From Streptomyces sp. ISL-10 (GTDB taxonomy: Bacteria > Actinomycetota > Actinomycetes > Streptomycetales > Streptomycetaceae), in the NCBI RefSeq assembly GCF_018614575.1, contig NZ_JAGGOJ010000021.1:1-64000 (forward strand): a stretch of DNA of 64,000 bases. Direction: 5' to 3'. The position numbers and the translations under genes are program-made. Below, piece by piece: positions 8,055-16,350 of the stretch. Position 1 is the first letter of the stretch; the number at the start of each line of letters is the position of its first letter. The notes beneath the pieces were generated by a model. The model did not search any database. It was not told the DNA's origin and worked only from the letters and a program-made list of their open reading frames with translations.

Positions 8055-9416
8055 CTAGAAGCCACCGCCGTCGAAACCGCCGAAGCCACCGCCGTCGAAA
8101 CCGCCTCCGCTGCCGAAGTCCCCGCCGCCGAAGTCCGAGGCGTCGAAGTCGGCTCCGGAGAAGTCGCCGCCGCCGTACTCACCGCCGCTGAACTCGCCGG
8201 CTCCATAGTCGGCCGCGTACGCCGGTGTGGCGAGCATGTTGCCGAGCATCGTGCCCAGCAGCAGGCCGGGCAGGATGCCGCCGCCGAAGTAGCCGCCCGC
8301 CCAGGGGCCGTAGGCCGGGCCCGCCTCCCAGTAGGGGCGGCGGCCGTATCCGGTCTCCACGGTGCGGGACATCGGCTCCATGCCCTCCTCGAGCCGGGCC
8401 GCGTCGGCGGCGCACACGGGGACGTCCCGGGCCGCGGCGCCGCTCGCGGGCATCCACGAGATGTCCTTGACCGAGGGGCCGTGGCGCGGATCGAAGAAGC
8501 ACGGCGGGCGGCGTTCGGGGAGGGGTCGCCCTTCACGGCGGGCCGTGAGGACGGCGAGGGAGTGGCGGCCGTCGTTCAGGGCCTCGGTGACCCCGCGGAC
8601 GTCACCCGGGTGCCCGGCCGCTCCCATGCGCGACTTCGCCGTGTCGTACGCGTCGAGGGAGCGCTCGTAGTCGGCGCGCATGGCGTCGTCCGCGCCCTTC
8701 TCGGAGGGGTGGAAGTCCAGCCGGTCGAGCTCCTCGCCGAAGGCGGTGATGTCCTCGTCGACGACCACGCGGAGCTTGTCGAGTGCGGCACGCTCCTCCT
8801 CGGCCTTGCGGCGGCGCTTGGTGCGCGCGACCGCGTAGGCGCCCGCGCCGCCCGCGGCGACGATGGCACCCAGGGCGATCAGGGCGCCGGCGTTGACGCC
8901 GTCGTCCACGGCACCCGGGTCCCAGGAGGCCGGCGCGCTGCCGCGCACCTGGGTCAGGGCCTGATCGACGAAGCTCTCCAGGTGCGCGGACGCGTCGGTG
9001 GATCCGCCGGCTCGCACCGCTGCGGCGAGATTGTCGACGGCCTGGACGGACATCACGCTCCGGTCGGCCCCTGCATCGAAGCCGTCGCCGAGCCGGACCC
9101 CGTAGAGGCCGGTGATGCCGGTCTCGGTGCGCAGGTTGACCAGCAGGTCGTCCGGCGGGAACTCCGCGGTGGCGGGGAGGACCGCGACGAAGACGGGCTT
9201 GTCCGCCTTCTCGATCTTCTCGGCGAGCGCGGCGGCCTCGGACTGCGAGACCTGGCCGCTCATGGCCGGGTGGACGTAGACGGGCCCCTGCTTCAGGGCG
9301 GCGGCGGCGTCGGACAAGCCTGCGGCCCTGGCGACGGAGGCCGGGACCAGGATCAGGAGCAGCATGAGCGTCAGCCCCGCGAGGGCCGACACAAGGGTGA
9401 ACGGCCGTGTCCTCAT
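8055..9416 (-). CDS. TPM-domain membrane protein with glycine-rich C-terminal tail
   Basis: The 453-residue protein has an N-terminal signal or membrane segment (about 7-30) and an extracytoplasmic TPM (TLP18.3/Psb32/MOLO-1-like) domain at about 38-160. A second membrane helix (about 175-198, AGALIALGAIVAAGGAGAYAV) comes next, then a charged cytoplasmic region. The last ~90 residues are dominated by Gly, Phe and Asp (GGGDFGSGGGFDGGGF). A short hydrophobic patch (ILPGLLLGTMLGNML) precedes the tail. TPM proteins are implicated in photosystem or membrane-protein maintenance in other organisms; the role here is unknown. The gene stands alone. Confidence 0.75.
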   Translation of the reverse strand: MRTRPFTLVSALAGLTLMLLLILVPASVARAAGLSDAAAALKQGPVYVHPAMSGQVSQSEAAALAEKIEKADKPVFVAVLPATAEFPPDDLLVNLRTETGITGLYGVRLGDGFDAGADRSVMSVQAVDNLAAAVRAGGSTDASAHLESFVDQALTQVRGSAPASWDPGAVDDGVNAGALIALGAIVAAGGAGAYAVARTKRRRKAEEERAALDKLRVVVDEDITAFGEELDRLDFHPSEKGADDAMRADYERSLDAYDTAKSRMGAAGHPGDVRGVTEALNDGRHSLAVLTARREGRPLPERRPPCFFDPRHGPSVKDISWMPASGAAARDVPVCAADAARLEEGMEPMSRTVETGYGRRPYWEAGPAYGPWAGGYFGGGILPGLLLGTMLGNMLATPAYAADYGAGEFSGGEYGGGDFSGADFDASDFGGGDFGSGGGFDGGGFGGFDGGGF

Positions 9417-9847
9417 ACATCGAAGCTACCCGAACAGGGGCGAAGGAGACATAGCCCCCAGGTCCCCGGTTCCCCGGGCCCGGAGACCGGCAGTAGCAGC
9501 GCCGGTCCACGGGCGCGCAGACCGGCGCGGGGCCGAGGCGCCGGCGGCGGCATCCCCCGGATACCCTCGTCGGCGGCCGCGGTCAGGTGATCCGGTAGGC
9601 CGCGGCCCGGGGGTCTGCTTGGCGACCGCACCCGTGAGGTCACCGGTCGGCAGCAGATGGTCCCCCTCGGCGAACGGCTTCGCCGACGCCTCGGTGATGC
9701 CGGAGCCGATCTCTGCTGGACGATCAGCCGTGCCCTGCCGTCCAGCTCCCCGGCCTCTGCGGTCCCGCCCCCGGCCGCCGGGAGGGACCTTCGCCGCGAT
9801 ACCGATGGCCTTGAGCGTGTGCCCGCCGCCGCCCGGCGAGCCCCGGG
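9417..9847. other. Spacer with coding-like but unrecognised remnants
   Basis: No intact gene is seen. On the minus strand, just downstream of the GH3 remnant, frames contain protein-like stretches such as GSGITEASAKPFAEGDHLLPT and DHLTAAADEGIRGM. They lie in different frames without a credible start and may be decayed coding sequence. I cannot name a family. Confidence 0.4.
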
Positions 9848-10036
9848 TCATGTGCCCCCGGCCGTACGGAAATGCGGGTCGTACGACGCGTCCCCCACGT
9901 TGACCGGCAGCTTCTCCTCGGACCTGAGCCACGTCACGGGAGCTGCCCGGTGAACGGGGAGCTGCCCGGTGAACGGCCGCTTGTCGTACAGGACATCCGC
10001 GATGCCGCCGCCCTCGGCGCAGGGCCGAGCGCCCAC
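9848..10036 (-). pseudogene. C-terminal remnant of a GH3 family glycoside hydrolase
   Basis: The minus-strand reading EGGGIADVLYDKRPFTGQLPV, then TWLRSEEKLPVNVGDASYDP, matches the conserved C-terminal part of family 3 beta-glucosidases/xylosidases (pattern EGxGxADVLFGxxxFTGRLPVTWPRS...LPVNVGD..YDPLFPYG). The expected end YPYGWGL is lost: the frame runs into HFRTAGGT and a stop. An extra HRAAPV is inserted by an 18-bp tandem duplication (GGGAGCTGCCCGGTGAAC, twice, about 9938-9975). No catalytic domain lies upstream, where cimA ends 46 bp away. This is a decayed gene end, not a functional gene. Confidence 0.7.
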
Positions 10037-10081
10037 GAGCGCGGCGGGTGGCCCGGCGCACCGGGCCGCCCCCCTTGCGTA

Positions 10082-11695
10082 CTACTGCGTCGGCTCGACG
10101 CCCGCGCGCAGCAGACCGTAGGTGTACGCGTCCTCCAGGGCCTGCCACGACGCCGCGATGATGTTGTCCCCCACGCCGACCGTGGACCAGTCGCCGGTGC
10201 CGTCGCCCGTGGAGATCAGGACGCGGGTCGTCGATCCCGTGCCGTGACGGCCCTCCAGGATGCGGACCTTGTAGTCGATCAGCTCCAGCTTCGCCAGCTG
10301 CGGGTAGATCTTCTCCAGCCCGACCCGGAGCGCCTGGTCGAGGGCGTTGACCGGGCCGTTGCCCTCGGCCGTGGCGACGATGCGCTCGCCCTTGGCCCAC
10401 AGCTTGACCGTGGCCTCGTTGGCGTGGCTGCCGTCGGGGCGGTCCTCGACGATCACGCGCCAGGACTCGGTGCGGAAGTAGCGCCGGGCGCGGCCCTCCG
10501 CCTCCTCGCGCAACAGCAGCTCGAAGGACGCGTCGGCGGCCTCGTACGTGTAGCCCTGGAGCTCACGCTCCTTGACGCGCTCCACGACCCGGCCGACCAG
10601 GTCGCGGTCGCCGCCGAGGTCGATGCCGAGCTCCTTGCCCTTCAGCTCGATCGAGGCGCGTCCGGCCATGTCGGACACCAGCATGCGCATGGTGTTGCCG
10701 ACCAGCTCGGGGTCGATGTGCTGGTACAGGTCCGGGTCGACCTTGATCGCGGAGGCGTGGAGTCCGGCCTTGTGCGCGAAGGCCGATACCCCCACATAGG
10801 GCTGGTGGGTCGTGGGCGTCAGGTTGACGACCTCGGCGATCGCGTGCGAAACGCGGGTCATATCGGCGAGCGCGCCCTCGGGGAGGACCTTCTTGCCGTA
10901 CTTGAGCTCCAGCGCAGCCACGACCGGGAACAGGTTGGCGTTGCCCACGCGCTCGCCGTAGCCGTTGGCGGTGCACTGCACGTGCGTGGCCCCGGCGTCG
11001 ACCGCGGCGAGCGTGTTGGCCACCGCGCAGCCGGTGTCGTCCTGGGCGTGGATGCCCAGCCGGGCGCCGGTGTCCGCGAGGACGGTGGAGACGACGGCCT
11101 GGATCTGGGCGGGCAGCATGCCGCCGTTGGTGTCGCACAGGATGACGACGTCGGCGCCGGCGTCGTGCGCGGTCCGCACGACGGCCTTGGCGTACTCGGG
11201 GTTCGCGCGGTAGCCGTCGAAGAAGTGCTCGCAGTCCACGAACACCCGGCGCCCCTGCTCGCGCAGGTACGAGACCGTGTCGCGGACCATCTCCAGGTTC
11301 TCGTCCAGTGTGGTGCGCAGCGCCAGCTCGACATGGCGGTCGTGCGACTTGGCGACCAGGGTGATCACGGGGGCACCGGAGTCGAGGAGCGCCTTCACCT
11401 GCGGGTCGTCGGCAGCGGTCGACCCGGCGCGGCGGGTGGCGCCGAAGGCGACGAGCTGGGCGTGCCGGAAGGTGATCTCCTTCTGGGCGCGGGAGAAGAA
11501 CTCGGTGTCGCGGGGGTTGGCCCCCGGCCAGCCGCCCTCGATGAAGCCCACGCCGAAGTCGTCCAGGTGCCGGGCGATGGTCAGCTTGTCCGCGACCGTG
11601 AGGTTGATGCCCTCGCGCTGGGCACCGTCGCGCAGCGTCGTGTCGAAGACATGGAAACTGTCGTCGACCTGGGTGTCCTGGGCGTTGGTGGTCAT
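10082..11695 (-). CDS. cimA: (R)-citramalate synthase family protein
   Basis: The 537-residue protein belongs to the DRE-TIM metallolyase family. The signature DTTLRDGAQREGINLT lies at residues 18-33 and GFIEGGWPGANPRDTEFF at about 50-67. The metal-binding HxH-type segment appears as GIHAQDDTGCAVANTLAAVDAGATHVQCTANGYGERVGNAN. A LeuA-type dimerisation/regulatory domain fills the last ~170 residues. Members condense acetyl-CoA with pyruvate to citramalate, a threonine-independent route to 2-ketobutyrate and isoleucine. This long form is distinct from 2-isopropylmalate synthase. Expression is probably controlled by the leader peptide and hairpin just upstream, whose Ile-Ile codons fit an isoleucine-related enzyme. 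Confidence 0.9.
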   Translation of the reverse strand: MTTNAQDTQVDDSFHVFDTTLRDGAQREGINLTVADKLTIARHLDDFGVGFIEGGWPGANPRDTEFFSRAQKEITFRHAQLVAFGATRRAGSTAADDPQVKALLDSGAPVITLVAKSHDRHVELALRTTLDENLEMVRDTVSYLREQGRRVFVDCEHFFDGYRANPEYAKAVVRTAHDAGADVVILCDTNGGMLPAQIQAVVSTVLADTGARLGIHAQDDTGCAVANTLAAVDAGATHVQCTANGYGERVGNANLFPVVAALELKYGKKVLPEGALADMTRVSHAIAEVVNLTPTTHQPYVGVSAFAHKAGLHASAIKVDPDLYQHIDPELVGNTMRMLVSDMAGRASIELKGKELGIDLGGDRDLVGRVVERVKERELQGYTYEAADASFELLLREEAEGRARRYFRTESWRVIVEDRPDGSHANEATVKLWAKGERIVATAEGNGPVNALDQALRVGLEKIYPQLAKLELIDYKVRILEGRHGTGSTTRVLISTGDGTGDWSTVGVGDNIIAASWQALEDAYTYGLLRAGVEPTQ

Positions 11696-11796
11696 GCTGT
11701 CCTGACTCCTGTCGGATGAGTGGCTCCGGAATGTCTGGCTCCACTTGCCCCCATCATCGCGTGCGCCTCGTTCCCGGCCATGGGTGAGGCCGAAAA

Positions 11797-11826
11797 ACGA
11801 AAAAACCCCTCGCGGGTGCGAGAGGT
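11797..11826 (-). terminator. cimA leader attenuator hairpin
   Basis: On the minus strand CCTCTCGC and GCGAGGGG pair around ACCC and are followed by TTTTTTCGTTTTT. This is a classical intrinsic terminator. It lies between the leader peptide stop (11881) and the cimA start (11695), so it must be read through for cimA expression. Confidence 0.88.
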
Positions 11827-11880
11827 CTGCGCGCGGGTCTGGGGCACGGTGCCGCCTGCCGCGGGATTGCTGTCCACGGG

Positions 11881-11922
11881 TCAGCGGTCACTGCGGACCG
11901 GCGCGCTGTTGCCGATAATCAT
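11881..11922 (-). CDS. cimA leader peptide MIIGNSAPVRSDR
   Basis: A 13-codon frame starts ATG ATT ATC at 11922 and stops TGA at 11881. The tandem Ile codons directly after the start, plus a Val, and the T-tailed hairpin 55 bp further on make a ribosome-mediated attenuator likely. Stalling at Ile codons would favour antitermination and cimA transcription. No ribosome binding site precedes the ATG, so the leader could be translated from a leaderless transcript, as described for several actinobacterial attenuators. It is too short for ordinary gene finding. Confidence 0.75.
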   Translation of the reverse strand: MIIGNSAPVRSDR

Positions 11923-11938
11923 GGCGAACGAGAGCACG

Positions 11939-11953
11939 GTGGCAGTGTGCCAC
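11939..11953. promoter_or_regulatory. Palindrome GTGGCAGTGTGCCAC at the cimA leader promoter
   Basis: Arms of 6 bp around GTG form a perfect interrupted palindrome 17-31 bp upstream of the leader ATG, where the core promoter should lie. It could be a repressor site or part of the promoter. No cognate regulator can be named. Confidence 0.45.
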
Positions 11954-12158
11954 AGGTGAGGGCGGGGCCGGACAGGAGTCTCACGATGCGGTCGCCCGGT
12001 CCGGGCTCTCTCCCGCTCCCAGGCCCCCGTCCGGGCACTATCTCGCTCCCACGCCTCCGTCCGGGCTCCCTCGCGGTCCGCCGCTCCGCCCGTCGGAGGC
12101 GGCCCCGTCGGAAGCTCGCCCCGGCCCCCGGTTGCGTCTTACGCCGGCGTGGCCGGAC

Positions 12159-12761
12159 TCAGCTCATGAGCGCGTCCTCGATGAACTCCCGCACATGCGC
12201 GAGCACCTGCTCGCGCCCGGTGCCGGGTATCCCCACGGCGACATGGACGCTGAACCCGTCGAGCAGCGCCCGCAGCCGCGCCGCGAACCGGTCGGCATCC
12301 ACCGCGCGGAACTCGCCGCGTGAGACGCCCTCCGCGACGAGGGCGACCAGGTCCCGGTGCCAGGCGCCCTCGATGGCCGCCTGCCGGCCGCGGGCGTCGG
12401 CGTCGGCGCTCTGGGAGCGGTTCCAGACCTCCAGCCACAGCGTCCAGTGCGGGTCGCGCGGTCCGTCGGGCACATACAGGTCGACGTAGGCGTCGAGCCG
12501 CTCGCGTGACGGCGCCTGCCGGGACAGCAACGCGCTGCGCTCGGCGCCGAGCCGGCCCTCGCTCCACTCCAGGGTCTGGAGCAGGAGTTCGTCCTTGGTG
12601 CGGAAGTAGTAGAGGAGGTGGCCGCTGCTCATTCCGACCTCGCGCCCGAGCCCGGCCATGGTGAGCCCTTCGAGGCCGCGCTCGGCGATGGTGTCCATGG
12701 CGGCGGCGAGCAGGGCCTCGCGCGGGGGCGCCACATTGCGGCGGCGGGATGCGGGAGTCAT
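12159..12761 (-). CDS. TetR/AcrR family regulator (BetI-like)
   Basis: The 200-residue protein starts at MTPASRRRNVAPPREALL, preferred over an upstream ATG because the helix-turn-helix then sits normally. The N-terminal DNA-binding domain spans about 15-60 (AAMDTIAERGLEGLTMAGLGREVGMSSGHLLYYFRTKDELL). The C-terminal ligand domain contains WLEVWNRSQSADADARGRQA, typical of the BetI-type subgroup. It is the last gene of the urease/agmatine deiminase run, 93 bp after aguA, and probably senses a polyamine, urea or related nitrogen compound. That role is inferred only from position. Confidence 0.85.
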   Translation of the reverse strand: MTPASRRRNVAPPREALLAAAMDTIAERGLEGLTMAGLGREVGMSSGHLLYYFRTKDELLLQTLEWSEGRLGAERSALLSRQAPSRERLDAYVDLYVPDGPRDPHWTLWLEVWNRSQSADADARGRQAAIEGAWHRDLVALVAEGVSRGEFRAVDADRFAARLRALLDGFSVHVAVGIPGTGREQVLAHVREFIEDALMS

Positions 12762-12854
12762 ACGGCGACCGCCGGGAAGGATGCGTTCACTCGTACGTTC
12801 TACCTGATCGTCCGCCGCCGCCCGGCCATTCGGTCCCACAGCGTCCCGCCGGTC

Positions 12855-13871
12855 TCAGACCTTCGGCTGCTGCTGCGTGATGCAGTGGATGCCGCCGCCG
12901 CCCGCGAAGATCGTCCGCGCGTCCACCAGCGTCACCGTCCGGCCCGGGTAGAGCCGGCGGAAGATGCCCGCCGCGCTCTCGTCCCGCGGGTCGTCGAAGG
13001 CGCACAGCACCACTCCCCCGTTGCAGACGTAGTGGTTGATGTACGAGTAGTCGACCCACTCGCCGTCCTCGTCGCGCAGGACCGTGGGCGCAGGAACCTC
13101 CACGACCTCGATCCGGCGCCCCTTCGCGTCCGTCTGCGCCTTCAGGAGCTCGACGTTCGCCTTGCAGAGCTCATGGTCGGGGTGCGCCGGGTCGGGCTGG
13201 GTGTGGGCGACCACGATGCCCGGGCCGGCGAACGCCGCCACGATGTCGACATGGCCGCGGGTGCCGTACATGCCGTAGTCGCCTGTGAGGCCGCGCGGCA
13301 GCCATATCGCCTTTGTCGTGCCGAGGCGGGCGTGGATCTCGTTCTCCACCTGCTGCCGGGTCCAGCCGGGGTTGCGTTCGACACCGAGCTGGACCGTGTC
13401 GGTGAGCAGGACGGTGCCCTCGCCGTCGACGTGGATCGCGCCGCCCTCGTTGACCAGCGGGGAGGCGTGGACGGGGACGTCCACGAGATCGGACACATGG
13501 CGGGCGATCTTGGAGTCGTGCTCCCAGCGCGCCCAGTCCGCCGCGCCCCAGCCGTTGAACACCCAGTCCACCGCGGCGAGTCGCGTGCCGTCGCTGACGA
13601 ACGTGGGGCCGATGTCGCGCATCCAGGCGTCGTCCAGGTCCCGTTCGACGACCTCGATCTCCGGGCCGAGCAGATCTCGGGCAAAGGACGACTGGCCGGT
13701 GCCCGCGATCACGGTGACCGGTTCGAAGCGGCGTACGGCTTTGGCCACGGCGGCCCAGGCGGCCCGGGCCTCGGTCAGCTCCCCGTCCTCTCTGAACGTG
13801 GGGTTGGGGCCGGGCCAGGCCATCCAGGTGCGCTCGTGGGGGGCCCATTCGGCCGGCATGCGGAAGGTCAC
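12855..13871 (-). CDS. aguA: Agmatine deiminase
   Basis: The 338-residue protein has the PAD_porph fold hallmarks: MPAEWAPHERTWMAWPGP at the start, DAWMRDIGPTFV, LVNEGGAIHVDGEGTVLLT, GHVDIVAAFAGPG, and the terminal GGGGIHCITQQ with catalytic Cys330. It hydrolyses agmatine to N-carbamoylputrescine and ammonia in the cytoplasm. The start is a GTG 8 bp after the ureC stop, indicating operon transcription with the urease genes. No N-carbamoylputrescine amidohydrolase is found nearby, so the next step would be encoded elsewhere. Confidence 0.93.
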   Translation of the reverse strand: MTFRMPAEWAPHERTWMAWPGPNPTFREDGELTEARAAWAAVAKAVRRFEPVTVIAGTGQSSFARDLLGPEIEVVERDLDDAWMRDIGPTFVSDGTRLAAVDWVFNGWGAADWARWEHDSKIARHVSDLVDVPVHASPLVNEGGAIHVDGEGTVLLTDTVQLGVERNPGWTRQQVENEIHARLGTTKAIWLPRGLTGDYGMYGTRGHVDIVAAFAGPGIVVAHTQPDPAHPDHELCKANVELLKAQTDAKGRRIEVVEVPAPTVLRDEDGEWVDYSYINHYVCNGGVVLCAFDDPRDESAAGIFRRLYPGRTVTLVDARTIFAGGGGIHCITQQQPKV

Positions 13872-13879
13872 GTCACGTC

Positions 13880-15562
13880 CTAGAGGAAGTAGAGGCGGTT
13901 GAGGGAAATGGATTCAGCGGGTTCGGAGCGGATCGGCTCGCCGTCCAGCGAGACCAGTCCGGTCCCGCCGTCCACCGAGACGTCTCCGACACGGGAGTTG
14001 AGCAGCAGGTCGCTAGGCCCTATGCCGCGCGTGCCGCGTACGGCCACCCGGCGCCGGCGGGTCGGCATCCCGTCGCCCCCGAGAGCGACGGCCGCCTGGG
14101 CGACGAACGCCACCGAGATCTCGGCCGGGGTGGCCCCGTACGCGCCGAACTGCGGGCCGAGCACGAGCGGTTCGCAGGTGTCGGTGGCGGCGTTGGGGTC
14201 ACCGGTGACGCCGTAGGCCGGAAATCCGGACTTGAGGACCAGCTGCGGCTTGGCGCCGAAGAACTCCGGCCGCCACAGCACGATGTCGGCCATCTTGCCG
14301 ACCTCGATGGAGCCGATCTCGTGCGCGAGACCGTGGGCGATCGCGGGGTTGATGGTCAGCTTGGCCATGTAGCGCAGGACGCGGGCGTTGTCGTCGTGCG
14401 CCCCGTCGCCGTCCATCGGCCCGAGCTCGGCCTTCATCTTGCCGGCCATGGCGAAGGTGCGGCGCACCGTCTCGCCCGCGCGGCCCATGCCCTGCGCGTC
14501 CGAGGACGTGATGCCGATGGCGCCGACGTCGTGCAGCACGTCCTCCGCGCCCATCGTCCCTGCCCTGATCCGGTCGCGGGCCATCGCCGCGTCCCCGGGC
14601 AGGTCGGTCTTCAGGTCGTGAACGGAGACGATCATGCCGTAGTGCTCGGCGACCGCGTCCCGGCCGAAGGGCAGCGTGGGGTTGGTGGAGGAACCGATGA
14701 CGTTCGGCACGCCCGCCATCTTCAGGACGTTGGGTACGTGTCCGCCGCCGCAGCCCTCGATGTGGAAGGCGTGGATCGTCCGGCCGTCGAGGACGCGCAG
14801 GGTGTCCTCGACCGACAGGCATTCGTTCAGGCCGTCACTGTGCAGGGCGACCTGCACATCGTGCTCCTCGGCCACGCGCAGCGCCGTGTCCAACGCCCGG
14901 GTGTGGGCGCCCATGTCCTCATGGACCTTGAAACCGGACGCGCCGCCCTCGGCCAGGGCCTCCACCAGCGGTGCCGGGTCGGAGGAGGAACCGCGCGCCA
15001 GGAAGCCGATGTTCACGGGCCAGACGTCGAAGGCGTTGAAGGCGTGCTTCAGCGCCCAGGGCGAGTTGACGCCCACGCCCCACACCGGGCCGAACTCCTG
15101 GCCGATGACGGTGGTGACACCGGAGGCGAGCGAGGCCTCCATGATCCGCGGGGAGAGCAGATGGACGTGGGTGTCGACGGCGCCCGCGGTCGCGATCATG
15201 CCCTCGCCGGAGACGATCGACGTGCCGGTGCCGACGACGACGTCCACGCCGTCGAGCGTGTCCGGGTTGCCGGCTCGCCCGATCGCGTGGATACGGCCCT
15301 CGCGGATGCCGATCGAGACCTTGCGGATGCCCTGCACGGCGTCGATCACAAGAACGTTGCTGATGACGACGTCGCAGGTCTCGCGTACGGCGGCGGCCTT
15401 GAGGTGCAGTCCGTCGCGGGCGGTCTTGCCGAAGCCGGCCAGGAACTCGTCGCCGGGCTTCTGCGCGTCCGACTCGACGCGCACGACCAGTCCCGAGTCG
15501 CCGAGGACGACCCGGTCCCCGGCGCGCGGCCCGTGCACCGATGCGTACTCGTAGGGGTCCAT
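13880..15562 (-). CDS. ureC: Urease alpha subunit, variant active-site flap
   Basis: The 560-residue protein is slightly shorter than classical UreC (about 567). Nickel ligands are conserved: His132 and His134 (VDTHVH), carbamylatable Lys212 (GFKVHED), His241 (ALHSDGLNE), His267 (HIEGCGGGH) and Asp355 (TSSDAQGMGR). The mobile flap, classically MVCHHL, reads MIVSVHDL here, so the flap cysteine is absent and only one histidine (His315) remains. The start codon overlaps the ureAB stop in TGATG. No ureD, E, F or G nickel-insertion genes are in the window. The protein is probably a urease of the second, atypical kind known in streptomycetes; its activity is uncertain. Confidence 0.92.
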   Translation of the reverse strand: MDPYEYASVHGPRAGDRVVLGDSGLVVRVESDAQKPGDEFLAGFGKTARDGLHLKAAAVRETCDVVISNVLVIDAVQGIRKVSIGIREGRIHAIGRAGNPDTLDGVDVVVGTGTSIVSGEGMIATAGAVDTHVHLLSPRIMEASLASGVTTVIGQEFGPVWGVGVNSPWALKHAFNAFDVWPVNIGFLARGSSSDPAPLVEALAEGGASGFKVHEDMGAHTRALDTALRVAEEHDVQVALHSDGLNECLSVEDTLRVLDGRTIHAFHIEGCGGGHVPNVLKMAGVPNVIGSSTNPTLPFGRDAVAEHYGMIVSVHDLKTDLPGDAAMARDRIRAGTMGAEDVLHDVGAIGITSSDAQGMGRAGETVRRTFAMAGKMKAELGPMDGDGAHDDNARVLRYMAKLTINPAIAHGLAHEIGSIEVGKMADIVLWRPEFFGAKPQLVLKSGFPAYGVTGDPNAATDTCEPLVLGPQFGAYGATPAEISVAFVAQAAVALGGDGMPTRRRRVAVRGTRGIGPSDLLLNSRVGDVSVDGGTGLVSLDGEPIRSEPAESISLNRLYFL

Positions 15563-16248
15563 CAGGGGGCCTCCGTTCCCAGGTAGCCGCAGGCCGCCGC
15601 ACGCCGCAGGGCCTCGTCCTTCGCGCCGGGCGCGTCCAGCGGGCCGTCGACCAGGCCCGCGAAGCCGATGGCGATGCGGTCGCCGCCGATGGGCACCAGG
15701 CCGACCTCGGCCTCGCCGCCGGGGTCGAAGCGGACCGACGAGCCGGCCGGGACGGCGAGCCGCATGCCGAAGGCTGCGGCCCGGTCGAAGCGCAGGCGCG
15801 GGTTCGCCTCGAAGAAGTGGAAGTGCGAGGTGACGCTGACGGGCACGGTCGCGGTGTTGCGCACCGTCAGCCGCAGGGCCGGCTCGCGCTCGTCGTATGC
15901 GGGGCCCGGCAACAGCGCGCCGGGGGCCTGCTCGCCGCCGGCGGGCGCCCCGATGGGATCGGAGACGACCGCGAGCCGGGAGCCGTCGTCGAAGACGGCC
16001 TCGACGTGGACCTCGGTGACGACGTCCGCGACGCCTGGCAGGACGTCGTCGGGGCCGAGCACCGAGCGGGCCGCCTCGATCGCCTCGGCGAGCCGCCGGC
16101 CGTCGCGGGCCGCCTCGCAGACGGTGTCGGCTATGAGCGCGGTCGCCTCGGGGACGTTGAGCCGCAGTCCGCGGGCACGGCGCGCACGGGCCAGCTCGGC
16201 GGCACCGAACAGCAGCAGCCGGTCCCGCTCGGTCGGGGTCAGTCTCAC
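15562..16248 (-). CDS. ureAB: Urease gamma/beta subunit fusion
   Basis: The 228-residue protein joins a gamma subunit (about 1-100, MRLTPTERDRLLLFGAAELARARRARG ... LPGVADVVTEVHVEAVFDDGSRL) to a beta subunit (about 110-228, with VTSHFHFFEANPRLRFDRAAAFGMRL and AVPAGSSVRFDPG). Fusions of this type occur in several bacteria. It starts with GTG at 16248, preceded by GGAGG at 9 bp, and its stop overlaps the ureC start by one base. The promoter region shared with the divergent permease carries three copies of a palindromic motif. Confidence 0.93.
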   Translation of the reverse strand: MRLTPTERDRLLLFGAAELARARRARGLRLNVPEATALIADTVCEAARDGRRLAEAIEAARSVLGPDDVLPGVADVVTEVHVEAVFDDGSRLAVVSDPIGAPAGGEQAPGALLPGPAYDEREPALRLTVRNTATVPVSVTSHFHFFEANPRLRFDRAAAFGMRLAVPAGSSVRFDPGGEAEVGLVPIGGDRIAIGFAGLVDGPLDAPGAKDEALRRAAACGYLGTEAP

Positions 16249-16266
16249 GTCACCACACCTCCAAGT

Positions 16267-16282
16267 TTGAGTGACACTCTAA
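16267..16282. promoter_or_regulatory. Operator-like palindrome TTGAGTGACACTCTAA, site 1
   Basis: This imperfect palindrome lies just upstream of the ureAB ribosome binding site. Its reverse complement TTAGAGTGTCACTCAA matches site 3 at 13 of 16 positions. Three copies in one 140-bp divergent spacer point to a specific regulator. Confidence 0.65.
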
Positions 16283-16335
16283 CAAGCAGCTGCTATCGAA
16301 CGAAACCATTGACTTACACCTTGGTATCGCTCACA

Positions 16336-16350
16336 TTGAGCAGCATTCAA
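16336..16350. promoter_or_regulatory. Operator-like palindrome TTGAGCAGCATTCAA, site 2
   Basis: A second copy of the TTgAG...CTCAA motif lies directly next to site 3. It is upstream of the NCS1 permease gene and downstream of a TTGACT hexamer (16309-16314) that may be its -35 box. Confidence 0.62.
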
